From Paludifilum halophilum (GTDB lineage Bacteria > Bacillota > Bacilli > Thermoactinomycetales > DSM-45169), in NCBI RefSeq assembly GCF_002245355.1, contig NZ_NOWF01000008.1:124001-188000 (forward strand): a DNA stretch of 64,000 nt, read 5' to 3'. The position numbers and the translations under genes are program-made. Positions 57,915 to 64,000 of the stretch are shown here, one piece after another. Under the pieces are notes generated by a model. The model was given only the letters and a program-made list of their open reading frames with translations, ran no database searches and was not told where the DNA came from. Position 1 is the stretch's first letter, and each line of letters begins with the position of its first letter.

Positions 57915-58790
57915 ATGCATCAACATGCTGGTCACGGGTCTCTTGACTTCTGGACTTTGGTCAATCCCGGTTACCTCTTGTTCACCGTGATATTGATTGT
58001 CCTGTATTTCGCGGTTATCGGCCCTTGGCGCGACCGCTTCGGGGGAAAAGAGGAAGTAAGCCTGGGGCAAAAGATCGGCTTTGTCAGCGGACTGGTCCTT
58101 TTTTACTTGGCATCGGGACCGGTGTACGCCTATGGGCATTCCCTTTTCAGCGCTCACATGCTGTGGATGTCTATCGTTTATCTCGCTGTTCCGCCTTTGC
58201 TTCTGTATGGCTCTCCGCCCTGGCTACTGAGACCCCTATGGAAAAGCAAAGCCTTTGCCCGTATCTTTTCCTTGTTGACTCACCCGCTGATTGCCATCGT
58301 TCTGTTTAACGGGCTGATCTCCATTTATCATTTGCCGGTCGTTTTTGATGCGATCATGGTCAATTCCTGGTGGATGGGGGTCTCTCATATCATTTTGGCT
58401 ATCGCTTCTTTTTTGATGTGGTGGCCGGTGATGTGTCCGATTCCCGAACAGGATCGGCTGGGCCCCTTGCAGAAAATGGCTTATATCTTCGCCGATGGAG
58501 TGCTGTTGACCCCGGCCTGTGCGATCATCGCCTTTTCTCAGGTATTGCTTTATGATTTCTATCAGGGGGCGCCCCAGGTGTTCTCTTTCCTCACCCTGGG
58601 GGATGATCAATCCCTGGGCGGCGTACTTATGAAGATCGTTCAGGAGATCGTGTACGGTTGGGTATTGGGCTATAACTTCTTTCGTTGGGTTCGCCAACAC
58701 AAGCAAAAGGAGCGGGAGGAACAGCAAGCGATCCGAAACAGCGGGGAAGCGGCTGCAGCTTCCTCACCGGCTCTTCACCCCAATGTCTAA
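57915..58790 (+). CDS. ctaG: Cytochrome c oxidase assembly factor CtaG
   Basis: A protein of 291 residues with seven membrane helices and the caa3_CtaG patterns: FYLASGPVYAYGHSLFSAHM, PPLLLYGSPPWLLRP and MVNSWWMGVSHIILA. CtaG of Bacilli is needed for assembly of the caa3 CuA/CuB centres. The C-terminus is cytoplasmic and Glu/Gln-rich. AAAGGGGGAG precedes ATG 57915. Confidence 0.93.
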   Translation: MHQHAGHGSLDFWTLVNPGYLLFTVILIVLYFAVIGPWRDRFGGKEEVSLGQKIGFVSGLVLFYLASGPVYAYGHSLFSAHMLWMSIVYLAVPPLLLYGSPPWLLRPLWKSKAFARIFSLLTHPLIAIVLFNGLISIYHLPVVFDAIMVNSWWMGVSHIILAIASFLMWWPVMCPIPEQDRLGPLQKMAYIFADGVLLTPACAIIAFSQVLLYDFYQGAPQVFSFLTLGDDQSLGGVLMKIVQEIVYGWVLGYNFFRWVRQHKQKEREEQQAIRNSGEAAAASSPALHPNV

Positions 58791-58811
58791 AACAGAAGAT
58801 CCGGTAACGCG

Positions 58812-58851
58812 ACCCGGCTTTCCCCAAAAAAGGGGGAGGGCCGGGTTTTTT
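58812..58851 (+). terminator. Terminator of the cta operon
   Basis: ACCCGGC ... CCCC/GGGG ... GCCGGGT is followed by TTTTT. Confidence 0.9.
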
Positions 58852-59014
58852 ACGTGAAGGCGGATGTCCCGCTTCCCGCAAACATGATACTTGGAACCCG
58901 GCGGATTGGCGTTGCATATGATGCCTTCAGACTAAGTCGACTAACATGCTCAAGATCATCGAGATCGTTACAGTAAGAAGACGACATCGGAAAGGAGTTC
59001 GGGGGAATCGATTC

Positions 59015-59893
59015 ATGCAAAGACTGATCGTTCTCGGTTTTATTGGGTTTGTGGCCCAACTGATCGACGGTTCGTTGGGAATGGCATACGGTGTAACGTC
59101 AACCTCTCTGCTGCTTCTGTTCGGTATAGCGCCTGCGGTTGCATCGGCATCGGTCCATATGGCTGAAATCGTCACCACAGCCGCCTCCGGCGTTTCCCAT
59201 TGGAAGTTTGGAAATGTGGATCGTACACTTGTGTTCAAATTAATGATTCCCGGTTCGATCGGGGCGTTTACGGGGGCTTGCTTTTTGAGTTATATCCCCG
59301 GTGAACTGGCGAAGCCTTATGTTTCAGGCTTTTTGTTCTTACTCGGTTTTTACGTATTGTTTCGTTTTTTAGTCGGCCGATCCAACCGGGAGCGGAGAAG
59401 AAAGAATCGGCGACCGGGGAAATGGACGGTTCCGATGGGACTGTTTGCCGGATTTGCGGATTCCACTGGCGGTGGCGGGTGGGGTCCTTTAACCACTCCG
59501 ATCCTGGTGGCTCATCGCGGCATGGAAACGAGGAAAGTGATCGGGTCTGTCGATACCAGCGAGTTTGCCATCGCCGTATCCGCCACTCTCGGTTTTCTCT
59601 TCTCCCTGGGTTGGTCCGAAATGAATTGGCCTTGGGTGCTGGCTTTGATGGGTGGCGGGATTGTGGCCGCACCGATTGCAGCGTGGTTTGTAAAGGTGAT
59701 CCCCTCTTATCTGCTCGGGGTGTTAGTCGGGGGATTAATTATAACGACCAATGCAGGAACTCTTCTCGACAGCATCGCCGGGATCCCCGGTTCCTGGTAT
59801 CCCCTGATTTACGGAGGACTTTCGATTGTGTGGCTCACTTGTCTGGGGGCGGCGGTTTGGAAAAAGAAGAAGGAGAAATCCACTGATATTTGA
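59015..59893 (+). CDS. TauE/SafE family permease
   Basis: ATG 59015 with GGGGGA upstream gives 292 residues; the longer frame from 58946 is basic, not family-like. About eight membrane helices, with the two repeated halves of TauE/SafE: VAQLIDGSLGMAYGVTSTSLLL and GLFAGFADSTGGGGWGPLTTP. Family members export or import sulfite, sulfonates or organic sulfur anions. It precedes an Rrf2 regulator by 53 nt, suggesting sulfur- or redox-linked control. Confidence 0.87.
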   Translation: MQRLIVLGFIGFVAQLIDGSLGMAYGVTSTSLLLLFGIAPAVASASVHMAEIVTTAASGVSHWKFGNVDRTLVFKLMIPGSIGAFTGACFLSYIPGELAKPYVSGFLFLLGFYVLFRFLVGRSNRERRRKNRRPGKWTVPMGLFAGFADSTGGGGWGPLTTPILVAHRGMETRKVIGSVDTSEFAIAVSATLGFLFSLGWSEMNWPWVLALMGGGIVAAPIAAWFVKVIPSYLLGVLVGGLIITTNAGTLLDSIAGIPGSWYPLIYGGLSIVWLTCLGAAVWKKKKEKSTDI

Positions 59894-59946
59894 TCTGAGA
59901 ATCTGATTTTCAAATGTGTGGATGAAAAAGGAATTGTGAAGGTGCG

Positions 59947-60390
59947 ATGAAAGTATCCAGCAGAGGTGAGTATGCCTTGCGGGCATTAATCGTTTTGAGT
60001 CAGCAGTCCAAGGACTCGGTGATGCCGATTGCCGAAATCTCTGAGAGGACGCTGGTACCGGTCCCTTACTTGGAACAGATTTTACTGCGGCTGAAAACAG
60101 AAGGGATGGTTAAAAGCCGAAGGGGGATGCACGGGGGATATGCTTTGCAAAAATCCCCGAAAGAAGTGGTCATCGGTGAAGTGATCCGTCGGTTAGAGGG
60201 ACCGTTGGCCCCGATGGGGTGTGTCAGCATGACCGCTTATGATCCCTGTCCTCTGGAAACGGACTGTCTGTTGAAACCGTTGTGGGCCTTGGTTCGGGAT
60301 ACGGTGACCGAGGTTCTCGACCGGACAACCTTGGACGATTTGCTGAAACGGCGAGTGGTCCGAAAGTCGCCGGAGGTTACGGAACCATAA
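59947..60390 (+). CDS. Rrf2-family regulator with three cysteines
   Basis: A protein of 147 residues. The winged helix N-terminus (MKVSSRGEYALRALIVL, then LEQILLRLKTEGMVKSRRG, GGYAL) is typical of Rrf2/IscR/CymR proteins. The C-terminal loop has three cysteines, C-x8-C-x5-C (CVSMTAYDPCPLETDC). IscR and NsrR bind Fe-S clusters through three cysteines in this loop, whereas CymR of B. subtilis lacks them. It is therefore likely an iron-sulfur sensor. It sits between the TauE/SafE permease and the TGA-containing thioredoxin. Confidence 0.85.
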   Translation: MKVSSRGEYALRALIVLSQQSKDSVMPIAEISERTLVPVPYLEQILLRLKTEGMVKSRRGMHGGYALQKSPKEVVIGEVIRRLEGPLAPMGCVSMTAYDPCPLETDCLLKPLWALVRDTVTEVLDRTTLDDLLKRRVVRKSPEVTEP

Positions 60391-60423
60391 CCTTGGGATC
60401 CGAGTGAATTCCGGCATATTTAA

Positions 60424-60452
60424 CTGACAATCTCTCCATCATAAGGTATAAG
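60424..60452 (+). promoter_or_regulatory. Promoter of the TGA-containing thioredoxin
   Basis: CTGACA at 60424-60429 and TATAAG at 60447-60452 are 17 nt apart. AAGGAG at 60461-60466 and ATG at 60476 follow. Confidence 0.6.
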
Positions 60453-60475
60453 ATCAAGAAAAGGAGACATGAAAC

Positions 60476-60802
60476 ATGGTCCAATCCATCACGGAAGAAA
60501 ATTATAACGAATGGGTCCGACATGCTGAGAAGCCTGTCGTTCTCGAATTCGGCGCGGATTGGTGACCGGCTTGCCGCCAGCTGAGACCGGTGGTCTCAGA
60601 AGTTGCAGAGCAGGAGACGGACGTTGATTTTTATTACGTGGATGTCGACCAAAATCCGAACTTAGTTGACCAGTTCGGGATTAAAAGCATCCCGACGCTC
60701 ATCCGAATCCAGGATGGAAAAGAGAGCAACCGCTCTCTGGGGTTCATTCCGGAACAGCAAGTCAAGGAATTCGCCAGGGGAGAGATCACAGATGACACAT
60801 AG
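60476..60802 (+). CDS. Thioredoxin-like protein with in-frame TGA at the active site (probable selenoprotein, UPAC)
   Basis: The frame from ATG 60476 (AAGGAG at 9-nt spacing) runs for 108 residues to TAG 60802, interrupted only by TGA at codon 30 (60563-60565). Both sides are thioredoxin: VVLEFGADW before, PACRQLRPVVSEVAEQ after, then VDVDQNPNLVDQFGIKSIPTLIRI with the cis-Pro. The TGA stands exactly for the first Cys of the W-C-x-x-C site. A perfect hairpin with a GGU loop lies 15 nt downstream. Decoded as selenocysteine, the active site is Sec-Pro-Ala-Cys. The alternative is a nonsense mutation (TGC to TGA). The shorter frame starting GTG at 60590 lacks the active site. Confidence 0.8.
60581..60599 (+). 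promoter_or_regulatory. Candidate bacterial SECIS hairpin
   Basis: CTGAGACC (60581-60588), loop GGT (60589-60591), GGTCTCAG (60592-60599): a perfect 8-bp stem. The stem begins 15 nt and the loop 23 nt after the TGA at 60563-60565. Published bacterial SECIS patterns require a short stem-loop at about this distance with a G in the first two loop positions, and the E. coli fdhF element also has GGU in its loop. The sequence is inside the coding region, as expected for bacteria. Confidence 0.75.
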
Positions 60803-60853
60803 TGCCCTCGCAGCAAGATAAAAGCAGAACAAGGTTACCTGAAAGGGCAATAG
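60799..60853 (+). repeat. Remnant of the inverted-repeat element family (copy F, 55 bp)
   Basis: It begins ATAGTGCCCTCGCAGCAAG and ends GTTACCTGAAAGGGCAATAG, matching only the two outer parts of copies A and B (GTGCCC ... CAGCAAG ... TTTCCTGAAGGGGCACTAG). The starting TAG is the stop codon of the thioredoxin gene. Confidence 0.6.
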
Positions 60854-60959
60854 GAAAAAGGTGATAGGGTCCCGTCAAGGGGCCATTTTTATTCCAAAAA
60901 AGGGATGCGTTTGGCTGAATGGGAAAGGGTAAAAATGATCTCGGAAAGGAGGTATTTTG

Positions 60960-62093
60960 GTGACAAAACGTTTATTTGAACCCGTACAATTGGGTTCGAC
61001 CCGTCTTCCGAACCGGATCGGAGTCGCTCCTATGACACGAACCAGTGCGACGGATGAGGGACTGGTAACGGACCCGATGGTGTCTTACTACTCAAAGTTT
61101 GCCCGTGGCGGTTTTGGGTTGATTATTACGGAGGGAACTTATCCGGATGACCAGTATAGTCAGGGGTATTTGAATCAACCGGGGATTTGTAATGATGAAC
61201 AAATGCAAGCCTGGAAACGGGTAGTTGATTCTGTTCATAGAGAAGGGAGCAACATTTTTGTTCAGCTGATGCACGCCGGGGCTTTGTCTCAGGGAAACCG
61301 ATTTAAAAAAGAAACTTTAGCTCCTTCTCCTGTTCAACCCAAAGGGGAACAGATGGATATGTACGGTGGACAAGGACTGTTTCCGGTGCCCCGCGAGGCT
61401 TCGGTCGAAGATATTCAAGGTGTGATTGGTGGGTTTACAGAGGCGGCGAAGAGGGCGAAACAAGCCGGATTTGACGGAATTGAGCTTCACGGTGCCAACG
61501 GATACATTTTGGATCAGTTCCTAACGGATTACACCAATCAACGAAGGGATCAATACGGAGGGTCCATTGAAAACCGGGTTCGCTTGTTGGTGGAAGTGTC
61601 CCGGTCTGTCAAGGAAGCGGTTGGTGACATGACGGTCGGGATCCGGATCTCACAAGGAAAAGTGAATGATTTCAAACATAAGTGGGCCGGTGGAGAAAAA
61701 GATGCCGAGGTGATCTTTAGCCGATTGGCTGAGGCCGGTTTGGATTACCTTCATGTCACCGAGTATGAAGCATGGCAACCCGCGTTTGATAACGGAGACG
61801 AAAATCAGGGGGCGTGGGAGCCGGCGTTTGGTCAAAGAGGGGCTTCCCTTGCGAAACTGGCTGGAAAATATGGAGAGATTCCTGTTATGGCGAACGGTTA
61901 TCTCGAGGATCCCCAGAAAGCGAATGAAATGATTGAAAAGGGAGAGGCCGATGTGGTCACCATTGGTCGAGGTGCTCTGGCAAATGGGGATTGGCCGCTT
62001 AAAGTAAAAAACAACGAACCCTTAACCGAATTCGAACCGGAGAAAATTCTGAGCCCTAATGCAAAATTAAAGGATTTTGAAACCCCACTTTAA
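60960..62093 (+). CDS. NADH:flavin oxidoreductase, old yellow enzyme family
   Basis: A protein of 377 residues with a TIM-barrel flavoenzyme fold. Visible: NRIGVAPMTRTSATDEG (flavin region), GFDGIELHGANGYILDQFLTDYTNQRRDQYGGSIENR (family signature, quoted in parts) and a C-terminal GRGAL. It uses FMN and NAD(P)H to reduce activated alkenes or quinones. AAAGGAGGT favours GTG 60960 over TTG 60957. It lies just past the thioredoxin but is separated by the copy F repeat. Confidence 0.9.
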   Translation: MTKRLFEPVQLGSTRLPNRIGVAPMTRTSATDEGLVTDPMVSYYSKFARGGFGLIITEGTYPDDQYSQGYLNQPGICNDEQMQAWKRVVDSVHREGSNIFVQLMHAGALSQGNRFKKETLAPSPVQPKGEQMDMYGGQGLFPVPREASVEDIQGVIGGFTEAAKRAKQAGFDGIELHGANGYILDQFLTDYTNQRRDQYGGSIENRVRLLVEVSRSVKEAVGDMTVGIRISQGKVNDFKHKWAGGEKDAEVIFSRLAEAGLDYLHVTEYEAWQPAFDNGDENQGAWEPAFGQRGASLAKLAGKYGEIPVMANGYLEDPQKANEMIEKGEADVVTIGRGALANGDWPLKVKNNEPLTEFEPEKILSPNAKLKDFETPL

Positions 62094-62119
62094 AGTGAAT
62101 GTCCGTTTTGTGTGTCTCG

Positions 62120-62149
62120 AACCCGCTCCATCAGGGAGCGGGTTTTTTC
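62120..62149 (+). terminator. Terminator after the OYE gene
   Basis: The stem AACCCGCTCC / GGAGCGGGTT with loop ATCAG is followed by TTTTCG. Confidence 0.92.
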
Positions 62150-62282
62150 GATGGAAAAAAGGTAAATTCCGCCGTTATTGACAAGAGGGTTCACCAGTTT
62201 TTACATATTTCCTTTCGGTTTATGGGATTCTAATCGAGGATGAAACCATCAGAATCCATCAACGGGTGAGGCCGTAGAAAGG

Positions 62283-63230
62283 ATGCTGGACGTGAACCGA
62301 TCCTTTACTCAAGAACGGGTTGTTCGTCGGGGAAGTCCGACGGGGGTACATCTTCCCTCCGGGATGAAAAAGATTCATGTTAGAGATTATCTCCAACTGA
62401 CTAAGCCGGGGATTAACCTTTCCAATCTCCTGGCCTGCTTTGTCGGTTATTGGCTGGCAGGAAGCGCCCGTTTTGACGCTGTCCTGGCTGTCACTCTTCT
62501 CGGTACGGCTTTTGTGATCGCAGGCAGTTGCGCTTTGAACAACTATATTGACAGGGATATCGATCCCCGGATGGAACGGACCCGGGACCGGGCGATTCCC
62601 GCAGGAAGGATTTCACCGAGGGAAGCGATATGGATCGGTTTTGTCTGCACCGGTCTCGGTCTCGGTATCCTGTTCGTCGGGGTTAATTCCGTCACCGGTT
62701 GGTTGGCCGCAGGGGGAGCGGTGATTTATGTCGGTCTTTACAGTCTGTGGTTGAAGCGGGTGTCGGTATATAACACAGTGGCGGGAAGTGTCTCGGGAGC
62801 CATACCGCCGCTGATCGGGTGGGCGGCTGCGACGGGAGGGCTGGATGCGGCCGCCTGGTCGCTGTTTATTCTGATATTCGCTTGGCAGCCTCCCCATTTC
62901 TTTGCCTTGGCCATGCTCAAGTCGAGGGAATATCAGGAGGCCGGTGTTCCCATGTTGCCGGTAGTGAAGGGGTTTCAGGAAACCAAAGAGCAGATGATTT
63001 TCTGGGTCGCTTTTCTGCTTCCTGTCTCTTTATATCTGCATGCCGCCGGTATGGTGGAAAACGGATACCTTATTCCAGCATGTCTTTTGGGGGGAACCTA
63101 CCTGGTTTTGTCCGCTTTTGGTTTTTTCACGCGGGATCTGGAAGGTTGGACTCGATGGATGTTTCGATATTCTTTGCTCTATTTGACGGTCATGTTGGCT
63201 GCGATGATCCTGTTCGCGGCAGGCGTGTGA
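62283..63230 (+). CDS. Protoheme IX farnesyltransferase, copy 2
   Basis: A 315-residue UbiA-family protein with NNYIDRDIDPRMERT and YSLWLKRVSVYNTVAGSVSGA. It is clearly homologous to ctaB at 52792, including AAWILFM/AAWSLFI and YSLLYLT near the end. It starts a second oxidase locus and would make heme O for it. GAAAGG precedes ATG 62283; the longer hydrophilic N-terminus compared with copy 1 leaves an internal start (ATG 62364) possible. Confidence 0.92.
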   Translation: MLDVNRSFTQERVVRRGSPTGVHLPSGMKKIHVRDYLQLTKPGINLSNLLACFVGYWLAGSARFDAVLAVTLLGTAFVIAGSCALNNYIDRDIDPRMERTRDRAIPAGRISPREAIWIGFVCTGLGLGILFVGVNSVTGWLAAGGAVIYVGLYSLWLKRVSVYNTVAGSVSGAIPPLIGWAAATGGLDAAAWSLFILIFAWQPPHFFALAMLKSREYQEAGVPMLPVVKGFQETKEQMIFWVAFLLPVSLYLHAAGMVENGYLIPACLLGGTYLVLSAFGFFTRDLEGWTRWMFRYSLLYLTVMLAAMILFAAGV

Positions 63231-63277
63231 CTGACGGCGGTCGCATACTTACGGCCTAGGAAAGCGGGGTTATACGA

Positions 63278-64000
63278 ATGATGAAACAAAAGTGGCGAAT
63301 CGGGGCCGGATGGGTCCTTCTGTTGGCAGTGATAATCCAGGCGGGTTGCGGTCATCCTTCTCAATCGGTGCTTGATCCGGCGGGGCCGGCCGGCCGGTCG
63401 CAGTTGGGATTGATTTATCTCAGCACGGGGATTATGACGTTGGTTGTGATCGTCGTGGCCGCTATTTATATTTATGTCGTATATCGCTTTCGGGAGCGCC
63501 CGGGGGAGGAGGAAATTCCGGAACAGGTGGAAGGGAGCCGGAAGTTGGAGGTGTTGTGGACGGTGATTCCCATCATTTTGTTGGTGATTCTCGCTGTTCC
63601 CACCATCTCCGCTACTTTTACCCTGAATAAGAAACCGGAGCCGGAGCAATCGATGCGTGTCAATGTAGTCGGCTTTCAGTATTGGTGGGGATTCGAATAT
63701 CCGGATCTGGGAGTACAAACGGCCAATGAGGTGCATATTCCCACCGGGACCCAGGTGGATTTTCAAATGACCTCCGGCGATGTTATTCACGCCTTTTGGG
63801 CGCCCAGTTTAGGCGGCAAACAGGATCTGAATCCCGGGATTCAAAATCGGCTGGTTTTGGAGGCGGATCGCCCGGGGGTGTATGAAGGGCGATGCACGGA
63901 ATTGTGTGGGGCCAGCCACGCTTTGATGAACTTCCGGGTGATTGCTCATCCCCCGGAGGAGTTTGAAGAGTGGGTGGCATCGATGAGAAATCCTTCTTCC
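63278..64000 (+). CDS. Cytochrome c oxidase subunit II, copy 2 (5' part)
   Basis: The gene is cut by the window end; 241 codons are visible. A lipoprotein signal with lipobox QAGC (about residues 20-25) precedes two membrane helices and the CuA domain with GRCTELCGASHALM. The retained CuA ligands make it a cytochrome c oxidase, not a quinol oxidase. It is about as similar in layout to ctaC at 53856 as copy 2 of ctaB is to copy 1. Whether a cytochrome c domain follows cannot be seen. Confidence 0.92.
   Translation, partial: MMKQKWRIGAGWVLLLAVIIQAGCGHPSQSVLDPAGPAGRSQLGLIYLSTGIMTLVVIVVAAIYIYVVYRFRERPGEEEIPEQVEGSRKLEVLWTVIPIILLVILAVPTISATFTLNKKPEPEQSMRVNVVGFQYWWGFEYPDLGVQTANEVHIPTGTQVDFQMTSGDVIHAFWAPSLGGKQDLNPGIQNRLVLEADRPGVYEGRCTELCGASHALMNFRVIAHPPEEFEEWVASMRNPSS

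Noticed and set aside
60590..60802. A 70-residue frame starting at GTG 60590 as a complete protein
   Set aside because: It has no proper ribosome binding site and is the thioredoxin C-terminal part; the frame is continuous upstream to ATG 60476 apart from the TGA at the active site.

Overview
The window looks like chromosome of a Gram-positive, endospore-former-type Bacillota, interrupted at its left side by an integrative conjugative element (ICE). Support for the host group: CodY, a T-box upstream of proC, a caa3-type oxidase operon, NtdP-like DUF402 and YwbE proteins, and AGGAGG-type ribosome binding sites. A DUF6230/DUF6114-like gene pair, best known from mycelial actinomycetes, together with the moderately GC-rich backbone suggests the family Thermoactinomycetaceae; that family-level placement is an inference.

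Region 1 (1 to about 15,560) is AT-rich and is the right part of a Tn916/Tn5397-type ICE. It holds the end of an Orf15/VirB6-like gene, an Orf14-like cell-wall hydrolase, an Orf13/TcpC-like protein, then a cargo where tet(M) sits in Tn916. The cargo is an AraC-type regulator divergent from a run of redox genes: an SDR, two NmrA-like proteins, a carboxymuconolactone-decarboxylase-fold protein, a cupin, two aldo/keto reductases, a flavodoxin lipoprotein, an FMN-reductase-like protein and an MFS exporter. Orf7-like and Orf8-like regulators, a roughly 250-nt structured RNA candidate, a 48-residue SHOCT-like protein and a large serine recombinase follow.

Region 2 (15.6 to 34 kb) is GC-richer chromosome: small membrane proteins, an ABC-F ATPase, YwbE, a GAF-LuxR regulator, a DUF6230/DUF6114 pair next to a secreted protein with a degenerate HPr-like domain, a Fur-regulated siderophore uptake locus (fhuF-like, ATPase, two permeases, binding protein, three Fur boxes), a glycolipid glycosyltransferase, an O-antigen-ligase-like protein and an ABC exporter.

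Region 3 (34 to 52 kb) holds a LysM-3D protein, AlkA, MscS, a membrane-anchored propeller protein overlapping MutY, VanW, a GNAT enzyme, an AprX-like protease, ProC under a T-box, NtdP, signal peptidase I, CodY, an ABC exporter and an RsbT-like kinase.

Region 4 (52.8 to 64 kb) is respiratory and redox: ctaB-ctaC-ctaD-ctaE-ctaF-ctaG, a TauE/SafE permease, an Rrf2 regulator with three cysteines, a thioredoxin whose first active-site cysteine codon is TGA, an old-yellow-enzyme homologue, and a second ctaB-ctaC pair that runs off the end.

The strongest candidates for something new are: (a) the thioredoxin with a W-TGA-P-A-C active site and a perfect 8-bp hairpin with a GGU loop 15 nt after the TGA, as expected for a selenoprotein with a bacterial SECIS element; (b) a family of short inverted-repeat elements whose ends coincide with the TAG stop codons of neighbouring genes at six places; (c) a secreted protein with an HPr-like domain that has lost both phosphorylation sites; and (d) the structured RNA candidate inside the ICE.
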